Shown piece after piece: positions 1 through 5,226 of a DNA stretch of 5,226 bases. The notes under the pieces are model-generated. The model worked only from the letters and a program-made list of their open reading frames with translations, was not told where the DNA came from and made no database searches. Every line of letters starts with the position of its first letter. Position 1 is the stretch's first letter. The stretch comes from Candidatus Zixiibacteriota bacterium (GTDB lineage Bacteria; Zixibacteria; MSB-5A5; GN15; FEB-12): contig DAOWMZ010000178.1 in assembly GCA_030642845.1 (NCBI GenBank), forward strand, positions 1 through 5,226, read 5' to 3'. The translations under genes were made by a program, and so were the position numbers.

Positions 1-103
1 ACTCAATTTTGAGCACAATGATATAATTCTGGCAATTCATGAACAGATAATCGCATTGGAAAACCTTACCGGGGTTGCATTGCGTATAGATATGGAGAAT
101 TAG
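1..103 (+). CDS. C-terminal fragment of a TolC/CusC-family outer-membrane efflux channel (5' end outside window)
   Basis: An open frame read from base 2 gives 33 residues before a TAG stop at 101-103. It ends in ALENLTGVAL followed by a short charged tail. Amphipathic helix followed by 'ALE..TG..L' is the usual C-terminal end of TolC-family outer-membrane factors (CusC, CzcC, TolC), where the last periplasmic helix is followed by a short tail. The position fits: the adaptor begins 3 bases after the stop and the RND pump follows, which is the common C-B-A order of metal efflux operons. The inferred role is the trimeric outer-membrane exit duct of the pump. Only the tail is visible, so neither length nor metal-specific subfamily can be judged. 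The call rests on a short motif plus context. Confidence 0.7.
   Translation, partial: LNFEHNDIILAIHEQIIALENLTGVALRIDMEN
94..97 (+). promoter_or_regulatory. Shine-Dalgarno site (GGAG) of the adaptor gene
   Basis: GGAG lies 9 bases before the ATG at 107, inside the last codons of the channel gene. This supports the ATG as the true start and suggests translational coupling between channel and adaptor. Confidence 0.65.
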
Positions 104-106
104 AAA

Positions 107-1156
107 ATGTATAATAATTTATTAATACTGTTAGCAGTAATATTATTACCATGGTCTGTTTCAAATGTGTTTGCTCAGGACAATCATGATCATACAGGTC
201 ATGACCACGAAAGTGAACAAAAAGCAAAAGAAGAAAACCACGATGATCATGAAGGTCATGAACACGAAAGTGAACAAAAAGTAAAAGCAGATGATCACTC
301 TGACCATGAAGGACACGATGATGAGTTTGCTGTCATGCTTACACCGGAAGCTATCAACCTTGCTGGGATTAGAATTTTAGATGTTAAGCATGGAAGTATC
401 GGAAGAACAATTGAATTACCCGGAGAAATCGGGTTCAATGAAGATAGATTGGTTCATATTGCTCCTCGGTTTGCCGGTATTGCGCTATATGCCAATTACA
501 GAGTTGGTGATTACGTTGAAGAAGGAAAAGTCGTTGCTGTAGTTGAAAGCAATGAGAGTATGAATCCTTATTCAATAACGGCTCCTATTTCCGGCTGGGT
601 AATTGATAGGCACATTTCAAAGGGGGAATTTGTTTCCGAGGAAAACACTGTTTTTGTGATTGCTGACTTGTCCACCGTTTGGGTCAATCTGGCTGTCTAT
701 CCAAAAGATGCCAATCGTAATATCAAAGGAAAAACTGCAGTAATAAAATCTATAGGTACAAACAATGTGACAACCGGAATAATAGAATATGTCACACCTA
801 TAATGGATTTTCGCACAAGAAGTTTAACAGCCAGGATAATACTTTCCAATCCTGATAATGTTTGGCGGCCGGGAACTTTTGTTCAAGCTGTAATTACAAC
901 TGAAGCAGGTGGTGAAAGCCTGGTGGTTGAGAAAGATGCGGTTCAGTATCTTGATGAGGAGAAAGTAGTATTTGTTGTCGATGGACACAATACTTTTAGA
1001 CCGGTGGAAATCGTCACAGGTGAAAGCGATGCCACTCATATTCAGATTATAAGCGGGCTCAACGAAGGTACAAAATATGTATCAAACGGTGCCTTTGAAC
1101 TAAAGGCTAAAATTGTAACGAGCAATCTTGATGCTCACGCCGGACACGGGCATTAA
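107..1156 (+). CDS. Heavy-metal efflux RND periplasmic adaptor (CusB/CzcB type), His-rich, without alpha-hairpin
   Basis: This is a 349-residue membrane-fusion (adaptor) protein linking an RND pump to an outer-membrane channel in the periplasm. Residues 1-23 are a signal peptide with a likely cut at VFA|QD. Residues 24-73 are a His/Asp/Glu arm with 11 histidines, built from two copies of a 19-residue unit; it could capture metal. The folded core starts near residue 78. It contains GEIGFNEDR (106-114), the first lipoyl half APRFAGIA...VGDYVEEGK (119-141) and the second half APISGWVIDR (159-168). These are followed by the beta-barrel domain with DLSTVWV and YPKD (187-201), and then a membrane-proximal domain to the end. 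Only about 17 residues (142-158) join the lipoyl halves, where E. coli CusB and CzcB carry a long helical hairpin, so the hairpin is missing. The C-terminus is AHAGHGH. Core motifs match CzcB-like adaptors; the metal is not settled. The gene starts 3 bases after the channel gene and ends 15 bases before the pump gene. Confidence 0.93.
   Translation: MYNNLLILLAVILLPWSVSNVFAQDNHDHTGHDHESEQKAKEENHDDHEGHEHESEQKVKADDHSDHEGHDDEFAVMLTPEAINLAGIRILDVKHGSIGRTIELPGEIGFNEDRLVHIAPRFAGIALYANYRVGDYVEEGKVVAVVESNESMNPYSITAPISGWVIDRHISKGEFVSEENTVFVIADLSTVWVNLAVYPKDANRNIKGKTAVIKSIGTNNVTTGIIEYVTPIMDFRTRSLTARIILSNPDNVWRPGTFVQAVITTEAGGESLVVEKDAVQYLDEEKVVFVVDGHNTFRPVEIVTGESDATHIQIISGLNEGTKYVSNGAFELKAKIVTSNLDAHAGHGH
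197..310 (+). repeat. Two tandem 57-bp in-frame repeats encoding the His-rich arm
   Basis: Unit 1 is 197-253 and unit 2 is 254-310. They match at 48 of 57 bases by hand count, and the start of a third unit (GGACACGATGATGAG, read as GHDDE) follows at 311. Each unit codes for 19 residues of the form GH(D/E)HESEQK(A/V)K....H.DHE, adding four or five histidines. The middle GAAAGTGAACAAAAAG is identical in both copies, while the 3' third has drifted. The phase keeps the reading frame, so copy number can change without breaking the adaptor. Confidence 0.85.
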
Positions 1157-1160
1157 GGAG
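1155..1160 (+). promoter_or_regulatory. Shine-Dalgarno site (AAGGAG) of the RND pump gene
   Basis: AAGGAG overlaps the TAA stop of the adaptor gene (1154-1156) and lies 11 bases before the ATG at 1172. A second purine block, GAGAGG, runs on to 1163. The overlap of stop and ribosome site indicates coupled translation of adaptor and pump, and supports the ATG at 1172. Confidence 0.75.
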
Positions 1161-1171
1161 AGGCAGTATAA

Positions 1172-4100
1172 ATGGAACGACTTTTTAGACTCATATTGAG
1201 AAATCGACTTATTGCTATTGTTTTACTTGTTGGAACGATAGCCCTTGGATTTTTTCAATATAATAACCTGCCTACCGACGCATTCCCCGATATCTCGCCA
1301 GTGATGGTGCCGGTATTCGCCGAAGCTCATGGAATGGCTCCGGAAGAAGTTGAACGGCTTATAACATTTCCTATCGAATCAGCAATGAATGGACTACCCC
1401 AGGTAAAGTTGATCAAATCGACTTCAGCTTTTGGCATGGCAGTCATATATGTTTATTTTGAAGATGATGTTGATATTTATTTTGCCAGGCAAATTGTCTC
1501 TGAACGATTAGCCAGTGCATCCGAGGAACTGCCCGATTTACATGAAAAGCCGGGATTAGGACCTATCTCCACCGGACTTGGCGAAGTGTTTAGGTACTAC
1601 CTTACTGCTGACAGCACAGTAGATACCGAAAGTAAGCCATTGGATACTTACCTTAGGGAAATTAATGATTGGGTTATTAAGTATCAACTTCAGACTGTAC
1701 CGGGAGTAACTAAAATATTGTCAATGGGCGGACATGTTCTTCAATATCAACTTAAGGTTAACCCCTACGCCCTGAATAAATATGAACTTGGTCTGGAAAA
1801 TATAGTAGATGCGGTTACCAACAACAATCGTAATGCCGGAGGACAATTTCTTGTTTTGGGTTCCGAAGAATACCTAGTAAGAGGGATTGGATTACTCGAA
1901 ACAAGAGATGATCTCCGCAATGTCCAATTAAAAGTTATTAATGGCACTCCTATACGTCTTGGAGATGTGGCTGAAGTAGATTTCGGTCGAGAAATCCGTC
2001 GAGGAGTAGTAACTCGAAATGGTGAAGAAGAAGTGGTTGCCGGAATTGTTATGAAATTATTCGGAACAAATACTTCAGATGTCATCGCAGGTCTAAATCA
2101 AAAAATCCCGGAAATTCAACAATCATTACCACAGGGCATACAGCTTGTTTCTTACTACAACCAGAGCGCATTGGTTAATAATGCAGTCAATACTGTACGT
2201 GATGCTTTACTTCAGGGGGCCATACTTGTAATATTCATCCTCGCACTGTTTTTATGGAATGGTCGAAGTGCTTTCATTGTAGCTCTGGCTCTCCCTGTTT
2301 GTGCTTTGATTGCTGCTATTTTTATGAGCTTTGCTGAGATGTCGGCAAATCTTATGTCGCTCGGAGGAATTGCTATTGCAATTGGTATGCTAGGTGATGC
2401 ATCTATCGTTATAGTAGAAAATATCAACCGCCTTCTGGGTGATGAAAAATACAAAAACAGGAGCAAGTTTGAGATTATAATTGCGGCTTGCACTGAAGTA
2501 GCCCGTCCGATTATTTTCTCTGTATCAATCATCATTATAGTATTCTTACCCCTGTTCACACTTGAGGGAATAGAGGGCAAGATGTTCTCGCCAATGGCAT
2601 TTACTGTAACATTTGCATTATTAGGGTCTCTAATTGCAGCCCTGGTTTTCTCTCCGGTGCTGTCTTCGTTTCTATTGAAAAAAGGAAAAAGAAAAGAATT
2701 TATTCTTGTACGGGGACTCAAAAATATTTATCAGTCCATTTTAAAATTAGTACTGCGTTTCAAAGCAGTTGTACTAATAGCGACTACAATATTTTTTATC
2801 ATTACACTGTTTTTAATACCTCGTCTCGGTACTGAATTTATTCCTACATTGGAAGAAGGTGCAATCCAAATTAATGTCACAATGGCTCCTTCCATTTCAC
2901 TTGTTAAAGCCACCGAAACTATCATGAAACTTGAAAGAATCGTGATTGAGTTTGATGGTGTTGAACAAACTGTGGCAAAGATCGGTCGCCCCGAGGCGGG
3001 CAGTCATCCGCATCCGGTAAATTCATCTCATATTCAAATAATGCTGAAACCACAAGAAGAATGGCGGGAATACAAATCAAAAGAAGAGCTGGTTGAAGCT
3101 TTGAATAAAAAGTTGTCAGACTACCCCGGTGTGCAACTTGTATTTTCTCAACCAATTCAGAGTATGTTCGATGAACTTCTCTCAGGTGTTAAAACCCAAT
3201 TGGCGATAAAGCTTTATGGTGAAGATTTGACTACTCTAAGAACAAAAGCCGAAGAGATCAAAGAAGCCATCGAACCTGTTGAAGGTTTGGTCGACCTCTC
3301 TACTGAACAAAGTTTTGGTCAACCACAGGTACAAATAATAGCTAATCGAGAAGCTTGTTCCAGGTATGGAGTCAATGTCTCTGAAATATTGAAAGTTGTA
3401 GAGCTTGCCATTGGTGGTGAAGTTATTTCACAAATATTTTTAAACACAAGGCGATTTGGAATTCATATCCGCTATGATGAACAATACCGCAACGATCCCG
3501 AATCGATTAAGAATATGCTCGTTCACTCATCTGATGGTATTCTTATTCCTCTATCACAGGTGGCTGAAGTAACAACAATTATAGGACCGATTCAGATAAA
3601 TCGTGAAAAGAATCAACGAAGGTGGATAATTTCAGGCAATGTTCGCGGCAGGGATATGGGCGGTGTTGTTAGTGATATTAAAAAAATGGTGCAGGAGAAT
3701 ATCGAATTGCCATCCGGCTACTTTCTCGAATACGGAGGTCAATTCGAAAATCAGGAACGGGCAATGAAAAGATTGGGTATTATCGTACCGGTAACATTCA
3801 TTTTGATATTTTTAATATTGTATATTTCATTCGGTAATCTGCGGAGCGCTACTTTGATCTTTATAAATGTACCTTTGGCAATGATAGGTGGTGTCCTTGG
3901 ACTTTTCATAACTGGCGAGTATTTATCGGTCCCGGCTTCGGTAGGATTTATTGCCCTTTTTGGCATTGCTGTTCAGAACGGTTTGGTTTTGGTCACTTAT
4001 ATTAACCAGTTGCGAGATGACGGACTCCCAACTGTTAATGCAATTATACAAGCCTCCCTATTAAGATTACGACCGGTTTTGATGACCGCTTTGACTACTA

Positions 4101-4264
4101 TTCTTGGACTTGTACCATTGTTACTGTCACATGGGATGGGATCGGAAGTTCAAAGACCATTGGCCGTAGTTGTAATATTCGGGTTGCTTTCGTCAACGTT
4201 TCTTACCCTGGTGTTGATACCGGTGTTATATGAGTGGTTTGCTCCGAAACCGAGAGTAAATTAA
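1172..4264 (+). CDS. cusA/czcA: CusA/CzcA-family heavy-metal efflux RND pump (HME-RND)
   Basis: This 1030-residue inner-membrane proton/metal antiporter is full length for the family (about 1020-1070). Membrane helix 1 (about 12-30) is followed by the HME hallmark LPTDAFPDISPVMV and HGMAPEEVERLITFPIE. The first porter domain runs to about 340. Helices 2-6 lie at about 345-500 and helix 7 at 532-550. The second porter domain spans about 555-865, and helices 8-12 run from 868 to the end. Helix 4 carries AIGMLGDASIVIVEN (403-417); Asp409 matches the essential proton-relay Asp405 of E. coli CusA. The DFG aspartate of CzcA is Ala403 here. By hand alignment, the CusA copper-binding Met573, Met623 and Met672 correspond to Asn568, about Ser618 and Glu668. 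CusA Lys984 corresponds to Val969, in the CzcA-like stretch LRLRPVLMTAL. Residues 612-620 form an H-P-H-rich loop. The family is certain. Substrate could be Cu/Ag or a divalent ion such as Zn, Co, Cd or Ni. Confidence 0.96.
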   Translation: MERLFRLILRNRLIAIVLLVGTIALGFFQYNNLPTDAFPDISPVMVPVFAEAHGMAPEEVERLITFPIESAMNGLPQVKLIKSTSAFGMAVIYVYFEDDVDIYFARQIVSERLASASEELPDLHEKPGLGPISTGLGEVFRYYLTADSTVDTESKPLDTYLREINDWVIKYQLQTVPGVTKILSMGGHVLQYQLKVNPYALNKYELGLENIVDAVTNNNRNAGGQFLVLGSEEYLVRGIGLLETRDDLRNVQLKVINGTPIRLGDVAEVDFGREIRRGVVTRNGEEEVVAGIVMKLFGTNTSDVIAGLNQKIPEIQQSLPQGIQLVSYYNQSALVNNAVNTVRDALLQGAILVIFILALFLWNGRSAFIVALALPVCALIAAIFMSFAEMSANLMSLGGIAIAIGMLGDASIVIVENINRLLGDEKYKNRSKFEIIIAACTEVARPIIFSVSIIIIVFLPLFTLEGIEGKMFSPMAFTVTFALLGSLIAALVFSPVLSSFLLKKGKRKEFILVRGLKNIYQSILKLVLRFKAVVLIATTIFFIITLFLIPRLGTEFIPTLEEGAIQINVTMAPSISLVKATETIMKLERIVIEFDGVEQTVAKIGRPEAGSHPHPVNSSHIQIMLKPQEEWREYKSKEELVEALNKKLSDYPGVQLVFSQPIQSMFDELLSGVKTQLAIKLYGEDLTTLRTKAEEIKEAIEPVEGLVDLSTEQSFGQPQVQIIANREACSRYGVNVSEILKVVELAIGGEVISQIFLNTRRFGIHIRYDEQYRNDPESIKNMLVHSSDGILIPLSQVAEVTTIIGPIQINREKNQRRWIISGNVRGRDMGGVVSDIKKMVQENIELPSGYFLEYGGQFENQERAMKRLGIIVPVTFILIFLILYISFGNLRSATLIFINVPLAMIGGVLGLFITGEYLSVPASVGFIALFGIAVQNGLVLVTYINQLRDDGLPTVNAIIQASLLRLRPVLMTALTTILGLVPLLLSHGMGSEVQRPLAVVVIFGLLSSTFLTLVLIPVLYEWFAPKPRVN

Positions 4265-4290
4265 AAAAATGATTCGAACATCTAAAAGTG

Positions 4291-4296
4291 AAAGAG
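4291..4296 (+). promoter_or_regulatory. Purine-rich ribosome site deciding the start of the Cys-cluster protein
   Basis: AAAGAG lies 6 bases before the ATG at 4303. An in-frame GTG at 4288 would add five residues (MKEIC), but no Shine-Dalgarno-like sequence precedes it. It would also place a cysteine and acidic residue before the signal-peptide core. The ATG at 4303 is preferred. Confidence 0.5.
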
Positions 4297-4302
4297 ATAT
4301 GT

Positions 4303-4938
4303 ATGTTTAAGATTATTGTGAGCCTATTATTTATATTCCTATTTACAGGGATAACTTTTGCTCAGGAATGCGGACCTTCCTGCCCTGTCTGTTCCGGACC
4401 AGGTGTCAATAGTGGGGTATTGCTCTCTCAAAGATCGGTGACGATTTCAGCCTTGAGTATTCCAACCGCAGATGAAGAGACGACAGTATTAAATTCCAGG
4501 TTTGGAATATTAAGCTGGCTTGATGCTGGTATTGGATATGCCGCGCGAACTGAAAAAGTTATCTGGAGCGTAAGAACTCAGCCGGTTTTAGAACAAAAAG
4601 ATAGCTGGAAACCTGGTATTATTTTGGGGACCGGCAGCGTTCAAACCGGTGGAAGTGATCAATCAATATATGCTCAAGTTATCAAATCATTGAAAATAAG
4701 CGGTAATATTGATCTGCGATTATCGGTTGGGGCAGCTACCCTCGTGCCTGATTTTGACGAGACTTATGGTCAAGCCGGAATTACAACAAGTTTCTATGAA
4801 AAGTTTGCTCTGTTTGCCAACTATGATGGGATATCGTACCACGAAGGATTATCATGGATTCCATCAGATTGGATTTCGCTATCATTTTTGATGGTTGAAA
4901 CGGAATTCCCTGCTTTTTCAATTGTTTTGAAGAGATAA
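4303..4938 (+). CDS. Exported Cys-cluster protein, probably outer-membrane beta-barrel-like, of unknown function, in metal efflux operon
   Basis: I do not recognise a named family. The 211-residue product starts with a signal peptide (1-20, cut at TFA|QE). Immediately after comes ECGPSCPVCSG, a CX3CX2C cluster (Cys23, Cys27, Cys30). These are the only cysteines in the protein. There is no lipobox (Glu precedes the first Cys) and no CXXCH, so it looks like neither a lipoprotein nor a cytochrome c. The remainder has short alternating polar/hydrophobic segments rich in Gly and aromatics, e.g. FGILSWLDAGIGY (67-79), PGIILGTGS, IDLRLSVGAA and a final FSIVLKR. This resembles small outer-membrane beta-barrels: a strand marked by 'W-D-x-G', then a 'P-x-x-x-x-G-x-G' strand. 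It starts 38 bases after the pump gene on the same strand, so it is probably in the operon. An accessory metal-binding role, parallel in position to CusF though unrelated in sequence, is inference. An upstream GTG (4288) is a possible alternative start. Confidence 0.75.
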   Translation: MFKIIVSLLFIFLFTGITFAQECGPSCPVCSGPGVNSGVLLSQRSVTISALSIPTADEETTVLNSRFGILSWLDAGIGYAARTEKVIWSVRTQPVLEQKDSWKPGIILGTGSVQTGGSDQSIYAQVIKSLKISGNIDLRLSVGAATLVPDFDETYGQAGITTSFYEKFALFANYDGISYHEGLSWIPSDWISLSFLMVETEFPAFSIVLKR

Positions 4939-4995
4939 CTCAGGGAAGTATCGAGATGATAGTTAAAGTCCAATATTATTATAGATGTATTTTTG
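4939..4995. other. Convergent intergenic gap, no confident terminator
   Basis: These 57 bases separate the stop of the efflux operon from the stop of the opposing ABC permease gene. The sequence is AT-rich. Only a 4-bp stem, TATC/GATA around GAGAT (4949-4961), is visible, with no adjoining T run. Transcription may end by a factor-dependent route or by collision of the two transcripts, but nothing in the sequence decides this. Confidence 0.6.
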
Positions 4996-5226
4996 TTAAT
5001 CGTTTCTGAGGGCATCAACAGGATCAACCCTTGCTGCACGTGAAGCAGGGTAAAGGCCGGCTGCTAAACTAACTAGAAGTCCAAAAAGAAAAGCTACCAA
5101 TATTAACCATATTGGAAGGGCAAACATTTCAATTTCATCGATTCCTTCTTTGACCATATAAGCTTTGGCAATTATTGATGTCAATCTAGTAATCAACCAA
5201 CCGAATATTATCCCAAGCAGCCCACC
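4996..5226 (-). CDS. C-terminus of a MacB/FtsX-type ABC transporter permease (5' end outside window)
   Basis: Reading the - strand from the right edge gives 76 residues ending at a TAA (complement of 4996-4998). The frame enters the window open, beginning GGLLGIIFGW, so the real start lies beyond base 5226. The fragment has the Gly-rich end of one membrane helix, a loop containing EGIDEIEMFALP, and a final helix, LILVAFLFGLLVSLAAGLYP. It finishes with PASRAARVDPVDALRND. 'G.YPA.RAA..DPV.ALR' at the extreme C-terminus is the signature of the FtsX domain in MacB-like permeases. These work with a MacB-type ATPase in export, peptide or lipoprotein-related transport, or mechanotransmission. The substrate cannot be read from this fragment. 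The gene converges on the metal efflux operon, so it is a separate transcription unit. Confidence 0.9.
   Translation of the reverse strand, partial: GGLLGIIFGWLITRLTSIIAKAYMVKEGIDEIEMFALPIWLILVAFLFGLLVSLAAGLYPASRAARVDPVDALRND

Noticed and set aside
2212..2721. 169-codon open frame on the - strand inside the pump gene
   Set aside because: It lies wholly opposite a strongly conserved part of the RND pump, and its translation shows no recognisable domain. It is an antisense shadow of the pump's codon pattern. The same holds for shorter - strand frames at 824-1039, 1765-2085, 2731-3155 and 3751-3966.
4288..4302. GTG start adding MKEIC to the Cys-cluster protein
   Set aside because: No ribosome site precedes the GTG, whereas AAAGAG sits 6 bases before the ATG at 4303. 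The longer form also spoils the start of the signal peptide. Kept only as an alternative.
4303..4371. Lipoprotein signal for the Cys-cluster protein
   Set aside because: The residues before the first cysteine are FAQE, which do not fit the lipobox; cleavage by signal peptidase I at TFA|QE fits better.
4369..4395. Cytochrome c heme motif in the cysteine cluster
   Set aside because: The sequence is CPVCS, not CXXCH; the histidine ligand is missing.
4709..4891. 60-codon + strand frame inside the Cys-cluster gene
   Set aside because: Out-of-frame overlap with a gene that has a clear signal peptide and start; no ribosome site or domain of its own.
4936..4965. Possible terminator hairpin (TAACT...AGTTA outer arms, TATC/GATA inner arms)
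   Set aside because: The stems are 4-5 bp, unevenly spaced and AT-rich, with no T run after them. Such pairings are expected by chance in AT-rich DNA.
4939..5011. CTCAG near 4939 and CTGAG near 5007 as an inverted repeat across the convergent gap
   Set aside because: Only 5 bp with a loop of more than 60 bases, and one arm lies in the permease coding region. Not better than chance.

Overview
The window holds most of a heavy-metal efflux operon of the CBA (tripartite RND) type on the + strand. The tail of an unrelated ABC transporter permease faces it from the right edge. Base composition is AT-leaning, roughly 40% GC by eye. The three-part RND system with signal peptides implies a Gram-negative bacterium. 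Clear Shine-Dalgarno sites (GGAG, AAGGAG) precede the genes; these are usually weak or missing in mainstream Bacteroidetes. The adaptor subtype is one I associate with the Bacteroidetes/Ignavibacteria/Calditrichaeota (FCB) assemblage. I therefore favour a non-classical FCB-group bacterium, with low confidence.

Layout, left to right: (1) bases 1-103, the last 33 codons of a TolC/CusC-family outer-membrane channel; (2) 107-1156, a CusB/CzcB-type periplasmic adaptor with a signal peptide, a duplicated His/Asp/Glu-rich N-terminal segment and a His-tipped C-terminus, but no alpha-helical hairpin; (3) 1172-4264, a full-length CusA/CzcA-family (HME-RND) inner-membrane pump; (4) 4303-4938, a secreted, probably beta-rich protein of about 190 mature residues with a CX3CX2C cluster directly after the signal peptide; (5) 4939-4995, a short convergent intergenic gap with no convincing terminator; (6) 4996-5226 on the - strand, the C-terminus of a MacB/FtsX-type ABC permease.

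Genes 1-4 are spaced by 3, 15 and 38 bases on the same strand and are best read as one transcript: outer-membrane channel, adaptor, pump, then a small exported accessory protein. Together they would move a metal cation from the periplasm (or cytoplasm) out across the outer membrane. Which metal is unclear. The transmembrane-4 signature of the pump is closer to CusA (Cu+/Ag+), but the three methionines that bind Cu+ in E. coli CusA are absent, and the rest of the pump looks like the divalent-cation CzcA branch. The His-rich adaptor arm fits divalent ions or copper. The Cys-cluster protein fits a soft metal.

The least described parts are the hairpinless His-armed adaptor and the Cys-cluster protein. 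No promoter, regulator, RNA gene, mobile element or CRISPR array was found. The operon promoter must lie to the left of the window.
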